Of a DNA stretch of 64,000 bases, positions 22,590 to 34,967 are shown one piece after another. Source of the stretch: Mixophyes australis (Eukaryota > Chordata > Amphibia > Anura > Limnodynastidae). The stretch covers positions 49,622,811-49,686,810 of the forward strand of contig JAVHZZ010000011.1 in assembly GCA_036250195.1 (NCBI GenBank), given 5' to 3'. The notes beneath the pieces were generated by a model that was not told the origin of the DNA, searched no databases, and worked only from the letters and a program-made list of their open reading frames with translations. Position numbers and translations under genes: made by a program. Positions within the stretch are counted from its first letter, which is position 1; every line of letters starts with the position of its first letter.

Positions 22590-22815
22590 CTATAGGCATG
22601 CCAATGCCATAGCCCTTTGTGTCCAGCAGACCTCCAACCTGGGTGAGATTGCAATTGCGTTGACGATAGTACTCATTCATGGTAGATTCTAGCAGGAAGG
22701 CATAGTTTGAGTTCAGCACTCTGGCAATTCCTTCCTCTGTGCTCTTCACAAACACACTGGGTTGCTTTGAGTGCATGTAATTCCACATCCGTTGATAGGT
22801 CTGATAGCGGGAATT
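22590..22815 (-). CDS. GRIK4: GRIK4 exon: S2 ligand-binding lobe, first part
   Basis: This 226-bp exon has 75 codons plus one base (phase 0 in, phase 1 out). It begins [20 protein letters not shown] and contains [20 protein letters not shown] and [19 protein letters not shown] before ending GYGIGMPI. The [10 protein letters not shown] stretch carries the acidic residue that in the family contacts the agonist amino group; [19 protein letters not shown] forms the S2 core. The acceptor is CTATTAG and the donor GTATGT. All residues are open and conserved, so this is an active exon and not a relic. The split Gly codon is completed by the next exon. Confidence 0.93.
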
Positions 22816-23430
22816 CTAATAAAGAAAAACAGCACATATCTAAGGCTTATCCACACTTTTCATGACTTATGGTAACTTACTTTACCAGCTTTAAGACTTT
22901 TACAAATATTTTGCAAGCATTTATAATATATATATAACACATTGTTCTCAATTGTTCCGGAAAGTGACTGCAACTTACAATTGCGCCACAAAATACATAT
23001 AACTAAAAAGTGTTGAGTGCGCTTACTTACAATAATTACAATTAATATTTTTTCTTCTATTAACTAGAGAATATTGTATAATAATTAATGATAATAAATT
23101 AAATGTTATCACAAAGACCAATAGCAAACATACATATAAATTTACCACCAAAACAAATAAAAAGTTACCATTTTCGTTCTAATAGAAATATTATTTAATT
23201 TGTATACGGTTTCTGGAACTCATAATTTGTGAAAACGGTGATCATATGACTTGTGTCACTACTTACATTTTGTTCTTTAAGAATCACATTATCCCTTATA
23301 ATATAAAGGTTATATCTCCAACATATGTTATAAATGGTTATACTTAGTGATGCTTTAAAATCTATGTAATAGAGTGCAAACTTAAAATGTGATGCACAGT
23401 AACTGCTTGGTTTTACAAATTAAAATAAAG

Positions 23431-23432
<2 letters not shown>

Positions 23433-23475
<43 letters not shown>
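23433..23475. repeat. (TA)n microsatellite
   Basis: About 43 bp of alternating TA. It lies at the border of the interspersed repeat that follows. Confidence 0.95.
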
Positions 23476-23479
<4 letters not shown>

Positions 23480-23790
23480 ATATGCTGAGTCAGGGGCATC
23501 AGAAGATGCATCCAGCTCTGCACCAGTAGAATATGTTGAGCATACTTATACCTAGTTACACTTACATGCAACCAGGTTATAAACACAAGGAAAGTTTGAT
23601 ATTGAAAAACATATTCGCTATTAGGTTTGATTTATATATAAAAAAAAAATCTTTAGAATCTTCTTTTTTGTGTACGAATGAAAGTAGCAAAAAAACAATT
23701 CAAATATATGCCAACAAAATGTACACATAATGTAGGCACAAGTAATAAAGAAAGCTTCAGGGATGAATCCGCAATCAATCAGAAACAACT
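23480..23790. repeat. Interspersed repeat B, copy 1
   Basis: It shares several phrases in order with 41500-41860: GCATACTTATACCTAGTTAC, ACCAGGTTATAAACACAAGG, CGCTATTAGG, AATAAAGAAAGC and TTCAGGGATGAATCCGCAAT. Each copy sits beside a TA run. No open frame is shared, so it is probably a SINE or MITE of unknown family. Confidence 0.5.
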
Positions 23791-25505
23791 AGCTAATCCA
23801 TTATTATCATCATCAATGTATTTTCACTAGTACTTAGGCCTAGAAAAAAGTGATATAGCTACTGACACTCATAAATGCGTATTTGTGCGGATCTGCCTCA
23901 GTTTGCAAATACGCAAACACACCTTTACAGTACTTAATGTGTGTTTGCATTGTCATTTTCTTTATTAGAAATCTGGTTTTTAGTCTTCCTGCTTCACCTT
24001 GTTATATCGGGTATTTATGGGTCAGAAAATTGTATGTGTTTTCTTTTTCCTTTTTCTTTTTTCAAATGTATTTGGTTCTGTAAAATATTATACACATTTT
24101 TATTTTTAAATTGATTGGCCTATGCTTTAGTTGTTACTTTAATATATCAATTGTTGATCATGTATTGTTAATTGTATGTGTGTTTTGAATCATGTTCTAG
24201 AAAATTAATTCAATTACCAAAAAGTTATAAAATCTATTGTGCTATATAGCCTGAAAATCTGAGTGGTTGCTGTGGATTACAGCACCTTTTCTAGATAATT
24301 ACTTGTATAACAGTAAATGTTCCTGTTATAGAGTAAACCTGCATTTTGTTTTAGAATACTTCATTTTTATATTCATACTGTTGATTAAGTTAGCAGAATG
24401 TTTGTAAGAAGAGGGCCACATGTTTGTGTGTTCTAAATATGTAACAAGTTTAGAGCACATGCAAGATAGGTACATTTCAGAATACTTAAGCAATTATCTG
24501 TAACTTTTATAAATATTGGTTTAACCAACCACATCACAATGACGCATTGTATATAAATATTTTAGTTAGCAGAATATGTGTACTGTTAATTCCGTCAACC
24601 AATTTACTTGTATGACGATTTCATGCTGAAATGCCTATAATAATTACTTCTGCTATGCTTCAGAAAGATTAAAAGCTTCATGAAAGATATTATTTAAGTG
24701 TGAATGCAGTTGTTATTATCAACAGTCTGGCAAGCTGTGCAGGAGAGGTCGCCTGTAAACAAGTTATGACAATACTAGGTGTTGGGAGAAATGTAAGGGG
24801 GGTAAAAATTAAGAGACATCCGAACAGCTGAACCTTGAGGGGGAAATGTCTGAGTGCACCAGATAAAATCTTTGCTATAAAAGGTATGTGAGTATAATAT
24901 TTTTTTAAATAAATGGTTTAAGTGTATAAGGAAACTGGCTACAAGTTATACCCTAAACTTGAGACAGTGCCAACTGGTTTTTACAGAAGTATAACATTGG
25001 ATAAGGACACAGCTAGAACAGCATAGTCATTACTTTTGATATTAAACCAAGTATATTCATTGATTTTCTTTAGCACAAAAAGATCAATTAAAATAATACA
25101 GAACTCTCCTCTCTCCAACCTGTAACGGTCCACAATACTAAAACAGTACTTTAACATATAAACAAAAATACACTGTACAGTAAGGTCTCGTACTCTTTGA
25201 AACAAAAATAACTAAATCTAAACTTGGAGAACTATAAGACTATTCACATCTGATTACTCAAAAACAGTTACAAATCCTACAGAAAAGAGCAAATATATCT
25301 GAAGAATTAGTGAAAAATGAAAAAATCTAAACAGCAAAAGGAGAATGATTCATTCACGTTGAATGTTCTCTATTTGTGAAAGAGATAAAAAAAACATATT
25401 GTTTGTATATTTAAACATTTGTAGCAAACGCATAAGTATTTATACAAGTCTTTAATGTTGCTGTTTTTGATTAAAAAATGAGAAATGTTAAAGCAAGTAA
25501 GGAAA
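23791..25505. other. AT-rich intron sequence, nothing recognised
   Basis: Very AT-rich, with scattered short open frames lacking family resemblance. No element ends were identified. Confidence 0.5.
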
Positions 25506-26060
25506 TTTGATAATGTGACGGAGCTCCGATATGCTCACACACCACCCTGTGATGATGTTATTGCAGGGGGCGGAGTTTAGTCCATGGGAAACCTGGAGAG
25601 ATTCCTATAATGGCCACTCATTATGAGCTGCGTAATGCACATAGTATGCATCGTGTCACCTATGCTGTGCGCATGTAAAGCCACATAGGCACAGCCTGAT
25701 TAATCGTCACTCCTGGCAATATGCATTTGTAGAGGGCAGTGGAAATTACTGCCCCCACCTGGACAAGTGCAAGCTGAGTCAGGGGTTATATAAACCTGAG
25801 ACCCAGCTTCACTCTTTCTCTTTGACACCTACATTTACCTGAAATTGTCAGGACATCTCCAGTACGCTTCCCTGGGGCACTCTGCAATCTTCCACTGCCA
25901 GGTATCTCTTTTCCATGCACTGACACTGCATTTTATCTATACCCTGCAATATAATCTGCCTGAAAGTTATGTATAATTTATCTATATCCTGCAATATAAT
26001 CTTCCTGCATTTTTTCTATAATTTATCTATACCCTGCAATATAAACTGCCTATAATCTGC
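25506..26060 (+). repeat. Repeat-derived leader with TATA-like box and 3-unit tandem repeat
   Basis: The start TGTGACGGAGCTCC and a GGTTATATAAACCTGAG box near 25793 suggest an LTR or element promoter. A CT-rich stretch follows. Three units of about 55 bp then repeat TTTATCTATACCCTGCAATA, then TAATCTGCCTG (about 25932-26055). A hammerhead-like motif follows directly. Confidence 0.4.
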
Positions 26061-26096
26061 TTGATGGAGTCGTATGCATACGAAGAAACGCGTCTG
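26060..26096 (+). ncRNA. Hammerhead-ribozyme-like motif (degenerate core)
   Basis: CTTGATGGA is followed by a perfect hairpin TCGTAT-GC-ATACGA (26070-26083), then GAAAC and GCGTC. The layout is that of the CUGAUGA, stem II, GAAAC, stem III core found in Penelope-like elements, but the first core box carries changes. Activity is unlikely. Confidence 0.4.
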
Positions 26097-27179
26097 TAAT
26101 TTAATTTGCAAAGATCGACACACAGCATGTTTGGCTATATACATGGTAAGGTGGTACTCTGTTACAGCATCAGTGTTCAGGTGAGCAGGTTTGACCAACA
26201 CGAATGAGCAATATACCAACACCTGGAGGATTTTTAAAGATAAAAAGAGATTTTAGGTCCGCACCAGGTTAGAACTCAGCTAATACAATATGCACAGCAA
26301 ATTATTGCCATTTAACATTTCTTTTGATGGGGTGCTCTTCCAACTTCTTAAATACCAATTTTAATCCAGACCAGAGATGAGAGAGAAGGCACTCCAGTCC
26401 ATTAAATTGGTAATATTCATATACTACTTCCACCAGACCGTAAAACAGTTAAAATATTTAGGAAAGTGAAAAAGACAGAAATAGTGTGCTAATAAAATAT
26501 TTTTTTTTCATCAGACCTTTAGGTAGGGCCAGCAAATGATGTGTGTAAATAAATATATATTTTTTTAACCTATCCTGCAATATAATCATCATCATCATCA
26601 GGCCACTGTGTATAATATATTTTGATGCACTTTATATGTATTGTTTTTATTACTGCAATAATTCTGCAATCTACTTCTATCCTATAATATACAGTTAGCC
26701 CTATACAGCATGCATACTATCTCTCTCTTTCTATACAAATGCATTTGTTTGTATGTTTAGATAACTGAGCAAAGGATGAATGGGTTGTTAGTTTATATTT
26801 TTAATACACTATGATGATGTTGATGGTAGATCAGTATTTATTCATCGATTAATATGTTATGGTGGGCTATTTGAGTTGGAGGTCAATAGATGTGTGATAC
26901 TTGGGTGGTATAGAACTCAGTCCAGGCAAGGACTATGAGTAGCTCTCAGAGATTCCATCTCAACTGTGATTCCCTCTCTACAGAAGTTTAAATAGGTTGT
27001 GTAAAATGAGACATCTTAAATACATTTGAGGTGTCACAGTTGCTGTGTTATTTTATGTGACTAAAATAGCGGAAAGGTCGCAATTTGAATCATAACCTAA
27101 TAATTAATTAGATGATTTATTAATAAGACCAAATACTAGGCAATAATTGATGTGCTTTAGCCAGTGGTTTTAGATTTAA

Positions 27180-27535
27180 CCTAGTGTGCCGTGTATCCTG
27201 ACCTCTTTTGTTCTCTGTTATTGATCTGGATTGTTCTTAGGATTCTGCTGTCTTCTCCACTCCTGACTCTTGGTTTTGTGAAACTGATTTTCTCTCATAT
27301 CTGTATTAACCCCTGCCTAACTGGTTCTGAGTTTTGCCAAGAATATCCTGGTTGCTCACTACCTCTTACCATGTTCCGCCTACTCCATTGGGCAAGTTCT
27401 GGTACCTGAACTTAAGTCTTGGGGGCATCCGAGTACCGTTAAATAAAACTAGTTTCTTGTTAAAGGGGCTGCTAAAGGTGAACATCTTGTGAAGAGGTTC
27501 TAGCAGTTCAGGATCTCACTCTACTCTGTCATTAA
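27180..27535 (+). mobile_element. LTR-like 3' part
   Basis: A pyrimidine-rich stretch with alternating CCTGACTC and CTGGTTCTG phrases is followed by AAATAAAACTAG (near 27450), a polyadenylation-type signal, then TTGTTAAAGGGGC. This resembles gypsy LTR ends. Borders and TSD are undetermined. Confidence 0.25.
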
Positions 27536-29266
27536 CACTCACTGTGTAAATGTAAAATATGCATTATTTTCATAAAAATACACTCACCCTATGGAAGAAT
27601 ACAAAAGTTTTTTTCATAAGCAGAAAAAGGATTGTCTAGTGCAATTTTCAAAACCCAAGTATATAAATTCCAAATATATATGGAAACCAATCAACACACA
27701 TAAACCATCTAATAAATAAATAATAGCTATAAACTTGATACAGCCAATAGATGTATACTAGTATTGATATTTATTGTAAACACCAATAAAATAGAAAATT
27801 CCTAATTATTGGTATATACCAATGGATCAACAATAATAATAAAAAACAAAAATACAACAAATTGATACATTGATAAAATACAAATGTAGCAATGATATAA
27901 ATCAATATCACAAAGGATCCAGACCCTGTTTGTGCATGTATGATTGTGAAGATACCGGGTTTATCTGGCCCAATGCTACCCACTTCACGCTGGCTGGCCA
28001 CCCACGGGTGCCTTCATATGCCAGGGAAGTCTACCCAGTACCTTCTAGGATTCGTATGGTCACTCAGGCAAAATGCAGTTATAAAAATACAACATTATAT
28101 TTATTGTCATAAAAACAACACTAGAATATTATGTACACACAGTAAATAAATGCCAGGCAGGTTTACCACATTATCTGTCCCTTACCCCAATAGCTTAAGG
28201 ACTTACAGTCACCTGGCTGTCCAGACTTCATGACCCATGGATCTCTCTCAGCTGCATGTATAGACTCTAGTTAGAGAACGACAACTCAAAACTAGCTCTT
28301 GCACCTTCATGAATGAAATCCCAGAATGAATACCCTTCCCCCTTGGAGTGACTCCTTATATCTTGGGTCAAAATTCCACAGTCTTTCCCCTCCCTCTGCA
28401 AACCCCTGGGTCTATTCTCCTTAACCATTGGTCAGTGCTGGACATGGGGGGTTGGAGAGGGGAGTGAAGATGAGCTGTCCTTCCACAAAACCTCCCCTGT
28501 TAGATGGCCTGTCTGGACTAGCCTGGAGAGAACAATGGACACTAATTAGTTTTCCCACTCCAGCATCTTACAACCTTATTCCTACCCATAATCCCCCTGG
28601 CTTCACTTTAAAGACAATGAATAGCAACCTTACTGCAAGTCATCAATATACAATACACAATATACATATGTACACTGAACTACAATGTCCACTTAGCCAC
28701 ATGTTATTGGACAATGCAGTTGTAGTCTGGTGAGATGGGAAACAAAAGCATGGGCTATAAAAGGTACTTGCTATAATCCACATTATGTGAGAAATGAGAA
28801 ACCGAATGCTCACAGGGTTATCACACTAATTTCGTCACAATGATCAACAAGTTTTTAGGGAATAATATACCCAAGGGAGTTAAAACTCAAGACCTTTACA
28901 AGCATATGTAGGAAAAAACCACATCAATAGTCGATATTCTTATGGCTCACGGACTCCTGATAAGGAAATTGTTCCAATATACCAGTATACAGCTAGCGTG
29001 TAACTCACGATTTCCCCGCTGAATGCACTTTCCGATACTCAGCTTAACTGCATACACATGCACTCACGGAGTCCTCGTTTGGTAGAGCTGTGATGAATTT
29101 CCACTGAACAGCGGTCACGTAGCTGCAGGTGCGCACAATAATTTAATTGGGTGGAACAAATACAATTACCAAAGTTCCTGAAAAGTTGGTTCCTTCCAAT
29201 GAAGTGAAATTGACTAACAGAGTCGGGTCTCTTTGATCCACAGGTATATGATAAATGGAACTCTCT
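27536..29266. other. Intron, partly repeat-like, unassigned
   Basis: The part at about 27,930-28,820 has higher GC, AATAAATG and TATAAAAGG boxes, and no coding motif. It may be an LTR but lacks identifiable ends. The part at about 29,000-29,266 leads into the hammerhead-like motif and may be Penelope-derived. Confidence 0.35.
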
Positions 29267-29302
29267 GACGCGTTTCGTCCGACAAATGCAGACTTTTTCA
29301 AA
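29267..29302 (-). ncRNA. Hammerhead-ribozyme-like motif (degenerate)
   Basis: On the minus strand a five-pair stem II (GTCTG with CGGAC, one G-U pair) is followed by GAAACGCGTC. The CUGAUGA box is decayed to a TTTGAAA-like sequence. It marks the end region of a Penelope-like element. Confidence 0.4.
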
Positions 29303-29707
29303 GCAGCGAGTCCACTCTTAAAATATCCAGCTATATAAAGTTTCAATGTTACTTGTGATTTGTGCGACATTTAATGATAAATTTTGATCCGAGGCAATCG
29401 CAGAGCAACAGAGAATTTTAACTCATTAGTGGAAATACTTCAAATAATTCACAATCATAACATGTTACTAGATACATATAAAAAGGCACAACTGACCTAT
29501 TACACAGTATATAAAATATATAGTATCATCTTTATGTCGACTGGAATCCATATATGACAAATAAACTTCTTGGATCTGACCTCTCACATAAAATTCTTTG
29601 GGATATAATCAAATATGATATAACTACCACAAAATACTTGGTTTTATATAACGATAAGTAAATAAAATAAAAAATACAAATTACACACCACTAAAACTTT
29701 CAACCCA

Positions 29708-29742
29708 TTTCGCTAGAGAGTTCCTTGCTTCATCAGGAACAT
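29708..29742 (-). ncRNA. Hammerhead-ribozyme-like motif with intact core boxes
   Basis: The minus strand has CTGATGA (29736-29730), then a 17-base stem-loop region bounded by GC and GC, then GAAA (29711-29708). The upstream CATGCTGTCTCCACA matches the copy at 35832 onward, so both belong to one repeat family. Stem II is imperfect. Confidence 0.4.
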
Positions 29743-30075
29743 GTTGTGGAGACAGCATGAAAGTTCTTATTAGACTTAGACTTTCCTCCAATTGGTAAAA
29801 TACAAGGGTGGTAAATGCTGATCTAGTTAATTAATTTATTGGTATACATAGCTTATAATTTAAATTACACATGTTACAAACAGTTCAAATGTAAGTGGTG
29901 AGAGATCTTACATGAAGCAATTAATATTTGCAGATGCCTATTAGATTGTAACAGGTGTCAGCAGACCCGATTTCTTTTATTATTTCTTTCTCCCCCTGCT
30001 ATTGGCTCTGCTATCACCAACAAGTTATTTAAGGCACCTGACCATGCAGTCAGGTGTCTTAAATAAGGTTTTCCA

Positions 30076-30234
30076 CAGACTATCACCTTCTGTACTCAGC
30101 TAGCTGCTCCAGTTATACCTCAGTTCACTGTTCAGTGGAACCTCTCTGCAGCCTATCACCTCCTGTACTCAGCTAGCTGCTCCAGTTATACCTCAGTTCA
30201 CTGTTCAGTGGAACCTCTCTGCAGACTATCATCC
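30076..30234 (+). repeat. 73-bp tandem duplication
   Basis: Two units (30076-30148 and 30149-30221), plus 13 bases of a third, repeat CTGTACTCAGCTAGCTGCTC, then CAGTTATACCTCAGTTCACT and GTTCAGTGGAACC with only a few differences. The surrounding 29950-30425 (TGTAACAGGTG to GTTTGTGACA) may be an LTR. Confidence 0.8.
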
Positions 30235-30469
30235 ATTCCCTTATTCTCCTTGTCTAGTACTCTCTCAGAGGGCAGCGACCTGCAGGGGCAGAAGCTGCAA
30301 AGTCCATACCGCCTTGAAGAGGTCCCTTTGAAGACCACCTGCCCCGTTAGACTCCACCCCTTTGGGTAGAGTAGTGTTAATCTAGACAGACCTGGGGATC
30401 TGAATCTCATCTGCGGTTTGTGACACTATGTACTAACAGTTCTTTCTGTTAATGCTGACTCATTGTTTT

Positions 30470-31125
30470 TTAATGGTTGCTTTTCGAGCCACTCTGAGCA
30501 TTCAGTCTGCACTCTGAGGTCTTATGTCCCCTTTTGTGAGCAATTAGACACTTGTACTTTGGTCTTTTGAACTTAATGCCCTTAGTGAGCAAAGCAGTTG
30601 TTTCAGCTTTAATGTCCACAGGTATCCACTGCTGGAATTGTAACAGCTTCACCCTTATGACCTCCGTACTTAAGTTGCTAGCACATGACTCCACTGCTAC
30701 TACAAGGAAATTGATTTCAAGGGTCAGGTTCTGTAGCATAGCCATGACAAGCTCTTCGTCATCCACTTGGACTCTGGACATTAACTGCTGTGAAACCGAT
30801 AACATCTTGTCAATGTGTTTGTTCGTGCCTTTGCACCCACTTAAGTAGGTTCTGTAATAGCATGCCTAAGGTTTATTCTTCTTATAATACCCTTAAAAGC
30901 TCTCTGCAGGGCAATCCACATGTCTCTTGCCGGCGCTTTCCCTTTGATGTTCCAATAGCCCTAACCACATCATCGGAATTTGGATTGTCTCCTGGATCAC
31001 TTGTGACCTTCCACAGCTTCTCACAATTTAACTGCATTTCCATCACAAATTTCCATGTAGAATAGTTTTCAGAGCCGCTTAGTTTCACAAAGCTCATACT
31101 TGCCCCCGGAGCGTACTTCTTCACC
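30470..31125 (-). pseudogene. Ty1/copia-type gag relic
   Basis: The minus strand starts with SFVKLSGSENYSTWKFVMEM, the typical N-terminal motif of copia-like Gag (L-x-G-x-E-N-Y-x-x-W). After a frameshift near 30880-30800 it continues VQVDDEELVMAMLQNL and LQQFQQW-like text, and ends in a knuckle KCLIAHKRGHKTSECR and a stop. The CCHC knuckle has Ala in place of its second Cys. No protease, integrase or RT follows. Confidence 0.65.
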
Positions 31126-31279
31126 TTAATTCAAATAAAGGACGTTGCTATACTTTTCTTCTGAATTAAATTGTATCTCCCGCGAGAGGACCTTTGATCA
31201 CCAGTGATGTTACTTCACTGTACAGTCATAGATCACGAACAAGGACTGCTAAGCATTGAGTATTTCATGTCTAAAGATC

Positions 31280-31812
31280 CCTCTCTACGACTACAACAGG
31301 TGCAGTTTATACTGGACAGTGTCAGATTCATATTAACTGCTACTAGTTTTACAACAGATAGTATCTACAAATGAGAGGTACAGCCATGGGGACCAGATTT
31401 GCTCCCAGCTACGCCAACCTCTGTATGAGTAAATGGGACAATGAATACATCTGGTCCAATCCCATGGTGGGAGCAAATCTGGTCCTCTGGCAAAGATACA
31501 TTGATGATGTCATCATCATTTGGAAAGGGAATGAACCCTCTCATCAAATTCATTAGCAAATGCAACAATAACCCTTACAATCTCAACTTCACTACCAAAT
31601 ACAGTAAGGAATCGGTTGAATTTATTGATTTGGAAATTTTTATACAAAACAATTTGATACATACAAAAACATATCAGAAACCCGTTGATATAAACAGTTA
31701 CATTTTAGCATCCAGCAATCATCATCCTCAGTGGCTTCAAAATATTCCATATAGTAATTTCACCAGGTTACGGAGAAATCACTCACCCACTTCAAAGCAC
31801 AAGGACTATTAA
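31280..31812 (+). pseudogene. Penelope-like reverse transcriptase fragment
   Basis: The plus strand encodes RGTAMGTRFAPSYANLCM, then WDNEYIW and WQRYIDDVIIIWKGNE, which contains the YIDDV catalytic box. After a one-base frameshift near 31535 it continues CNNNPYNLNFTTKYSKESVE, FIDLEIFIQNN and LRRNHSP. These are the palm and connection of a Penelope RT; the fingers and the GIY-YIG domain are absent. The closest relative in the window is the 44867-46768 protein. Confidence 0.8.
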
Positions 31813-31849
31813 AGTAATTCTATCGTTTTCAAATAAGCATTGCTCAAGC

Positions 31850-32413
31850 GATTGTATTGTGTTCCCAACGCACAAAGTAATTTATTTTAGCAGATGCAAA
31901 GTTTAACAGTTCAATACATGATTATAATATAATACAGTACAGTACAGCCAATACCAAAAGATACATACATACCGCTGCGTTCGCATTCGCTTCGCTGCGC
32001 TCCCACGGGTACCAGTGAACAGTAGTTCACTCTAGAATACTGTGGTCAGAGAATGACTGACGCTAGTGACAGCACAGCTATGATTATATAAATTCAGTGT
32101 TACAGAGAGAACAATGCAGATGACGTGGCTTGCTTCTATGGGTCCAGGCTTGAGGTGGGTCCAATGTAAACAGGTCATAGGCTAGTTCAAACAACTCCCT
32201 CAAAGGCTGAGGGTCAACATTCCAGATGATTCTCCCGCCCAGAAACCAGTTACAACTAGTCCATTAGCATTTTACAGTTTGGTATCACTCTGACTATTTA
32301 TTGCCTAACATCAATAACTAGAGTATGCAATATGCGATCTCTTCGGCGAATGAACAGGACAGCTGCTGATGAATAGGGGATTAAAATGATATCATACATG
32401 ACACATTTCCTAT
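31850..32413 (-). mobile_element. Candidate solo LTR
   Basis: Read on the minus strand it starts TGTGTCATGTATG, has a TTTATATAATC box (near 32090), and has TAAAATAAATTAC (near 31885) before ending ...ACAATACA. Such an order (TG, TATA, AATAAA, CA) fits an LTR. A curious CGCAGCGAAGCGAATGCGAA stretch lies between them. No TSD was found and no internal genes flank it. Confidence 0.35.
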
Positions 32414-34305
32414 AACCTGAACCTTAAATAACACTGAAGTGTACATATAATCATAATATATAAACTAATAATAAACCAAATACTATCTACTCATAAATCA
32501 CTGTATAACGGGACCAATAGGAATATGAATTATATAAATAACTAAATGTTGTAATGCGAGTGTGTGCGTGCTTATTTTACCGTGCGATCACATTATGCCC
32601 CGTGTAGCGTGGCATACTGAGTGCAATCACACACTAAAACAATATTTACCAATATACTTTCGTTCATCCAATTATACGACTTCGACAGGACATAAACTAA
32701 AACAACAATTCTTAGACAAAAAATATTCGGTCACTAACGTAGAATCATCCTACACTAGAGCATGCAAAAGTGAAAGTTCTGAACTACTTACAACAAAAGA
32801 AAGGCCACATGACTCAGAACAAGATACAAAAAGTTTACTTCATTACCAAATATAACAATTTACAGTTATAATTATAGTTTATTGCATGGCATTTCCTACA
32901 CTGGATGCTCTAGCTGTTTGTATTTGTTTGACAAACTAATAAAAAAAGTAAAATCTGTTTTGCTCTCTATGTCAATTCCATTATAAGATAGCTGAACCTA
33001 AGTTTAAGTGAAACCACAACTTTCACTTATAAAAATTCCTATAGCAAAAGTATACCATACATCAATATAAGAAAGAGAAATATCAAACATTCGTGATCCT
33101 AAAAGATCATTCTGCAAGTGTATGTTCAGAAAATATATGAATGAAAAAGTTTATTCCTAGTAGATTAACCTCTGCTACAATATAAAACAAAATGTTGAAG
33201 AAATAAATATGAAATAAAAATCAGGTATTTTAGGTCTAATTTCCATAGTACTTTGTTGTGACCATAACAATTCACAATATATCCAAGTGAAAATATTATT
33301 AGTTATTGTAGGACTAAACGTACCAAAATAACTGTTCTTAATAGAGATAGATAAGTTGCACTATAGTTCTTTTCTGGTTTAAAGGCATTTTAGTTGATAG
33401 ATTAACTGATAGATCAGTGGCTATGCATTAATAAAATAAATAAAATTTGTGTAATGATTAATAAAATAACATCAGCTACATGGTGTAGAATTATTCTTGG
33501 ATATAAGATATGATGATTAGAAAATGGTCAGACTGATAATTTCCTAAAACGATGGATAAAATTAATTGAAGATAAAGTGGATAAGTGCTTGGACAAAATG
33601 TTTGAAGTATATGTGTGTAAACAGTATGCATAAAAATGAATATAAAGGGGCGTATTCAATTGTTAGCGTTAACGCTAACAAACGAGCGCTCAAAAAATCT
33701 TACCGTTAATACGGTAATTACTTGCGGAATTTCAGCTCGCCGCTCCCTGAGCTGAACAGCATTATTCAGCACATGTATACGGAGGAGCAAGTACAGATTG
33801 GAATACTTATTCCGGGTAACTATAGCAGCATGTTTCCATCTTGTTCATGCATCTTGTTCATGCTGACGGGTAAAATGCAAAAAACAGATTGGATGATACA
33901 TTCTAAACACCAGGAATCTGGTAAGAATATACTATATTACTACCCGTAGACTGCCTTTATTTCCGTACTGAATCATCTGCTACATTGTCTCTACTATTGC
34001 TGCTTAACTACATTTATATTTGCATGTTGAACTATATCTAATATATGGGAGGTTCAGCCTTGGAATCTGAGGATTCAAAGTATGCTATACTTTGGTTCGT
34101 GGACAGTTTGAAGTCCATCTAGTTACATCTGGACCGTATTAGTCTTGATAACCATCTACCTCATGTGAATTGCTATATGCAAAATATAAAGTTTATCAAC
34201 GTGAGCAGTGTCCCAAGGAGTCAATTCCATTAATAGAATTGTCCATACCATCCTGAGAGGGATCACTTTAACCGGATTTAATATATTTTTTTTGATAGGT
34301 GCACC

Positions 34306-34311
<6 letters not shown>
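32414..34311. other. AT-rich intron sequence; isolated MITE-like end at 33650
   Basis: Mostly unassigned. GGGGCGTATTCAATTGTTAG with a palindromic GTTAGCGTTAACGCTAAC at 33649-33680 resembles one end of a MITE. No matching second end was found. Confidence 0.4.

Positions 34312-34350
<39 letters not shown>
34312..34350. repeat. (TA)n microsatellite
   Basis: A run of about 39 bp of TA repeats. Confidence 0.95.
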
Positions 34351-34353
<3 letters not shown>

Positions 34354-34544
34354 TTTCCTCATCTAGATGGTGGTCTGTCTATATATGCATAATGAGTGTA
34401 TTTTATATTATATGTTTTTAATAAAAGTTTTATTATATCCACACTGCAGTAGTAGTTTTTTTGAGGACCTGAGTCTATCCCTTTTTAAGAATCAATCAGT
34501 CTCTCCATTTTCTAATCATTACATCTTATAACCAATAAGAAGTA

Positions 34545-34967
34545 AGCTGGGTACGCACTACTACAGAAAACTACTGCAGATGCGATTTCTGTAATGATTT
34601 TACCAACGATTAAAAGTGCCGATGAGCATGCAGATTTGTGTGTACACAGCTGCACGATTTAGCTTCAGATCTGTACTCTTCATCTGTCATAACCATCTAC
34701 TGAAAAGATTGTGACTCTGCACACTCTATAGAGATCTGTCTACACTGCTGGTTGTGAGTGCATACACACTTCCACATTTGTCCAACTTCGTTCCATCATT
34801 GATAGTGATTTTTAGTCAGTTTAGAAAATCAAATCAAACTATATGATGTGCTTTGGTGCGATAACACATGATTATTGGAGACTAGTAATGCAATATCGGA
34901 CCCAACAGTTGTTTATTGTGTGATTGGCACGATAACTGGTTGAAAAAGGCGTAGTGTGTACCTAGCT
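34545..34967. mobile_element. MITE with AAGCTGGGTACGCACTAC ends
   Basis: AGCTGGGTACGCACTAC at the left and GTAGTGTGTACCTAGCT at the right are inverted. TA-containing bases flank both sides. The roughly 420-bp interior has no coding motif. This is a typical short DNA element; the superfamily is not decided. Confidence 0.6.

Noticed and set aside
33649..33730. A MITE starting GGGGCGTATTCAATTG
   Set aside because: No inverted partner end or TSD could be found, so it was left as a note only.
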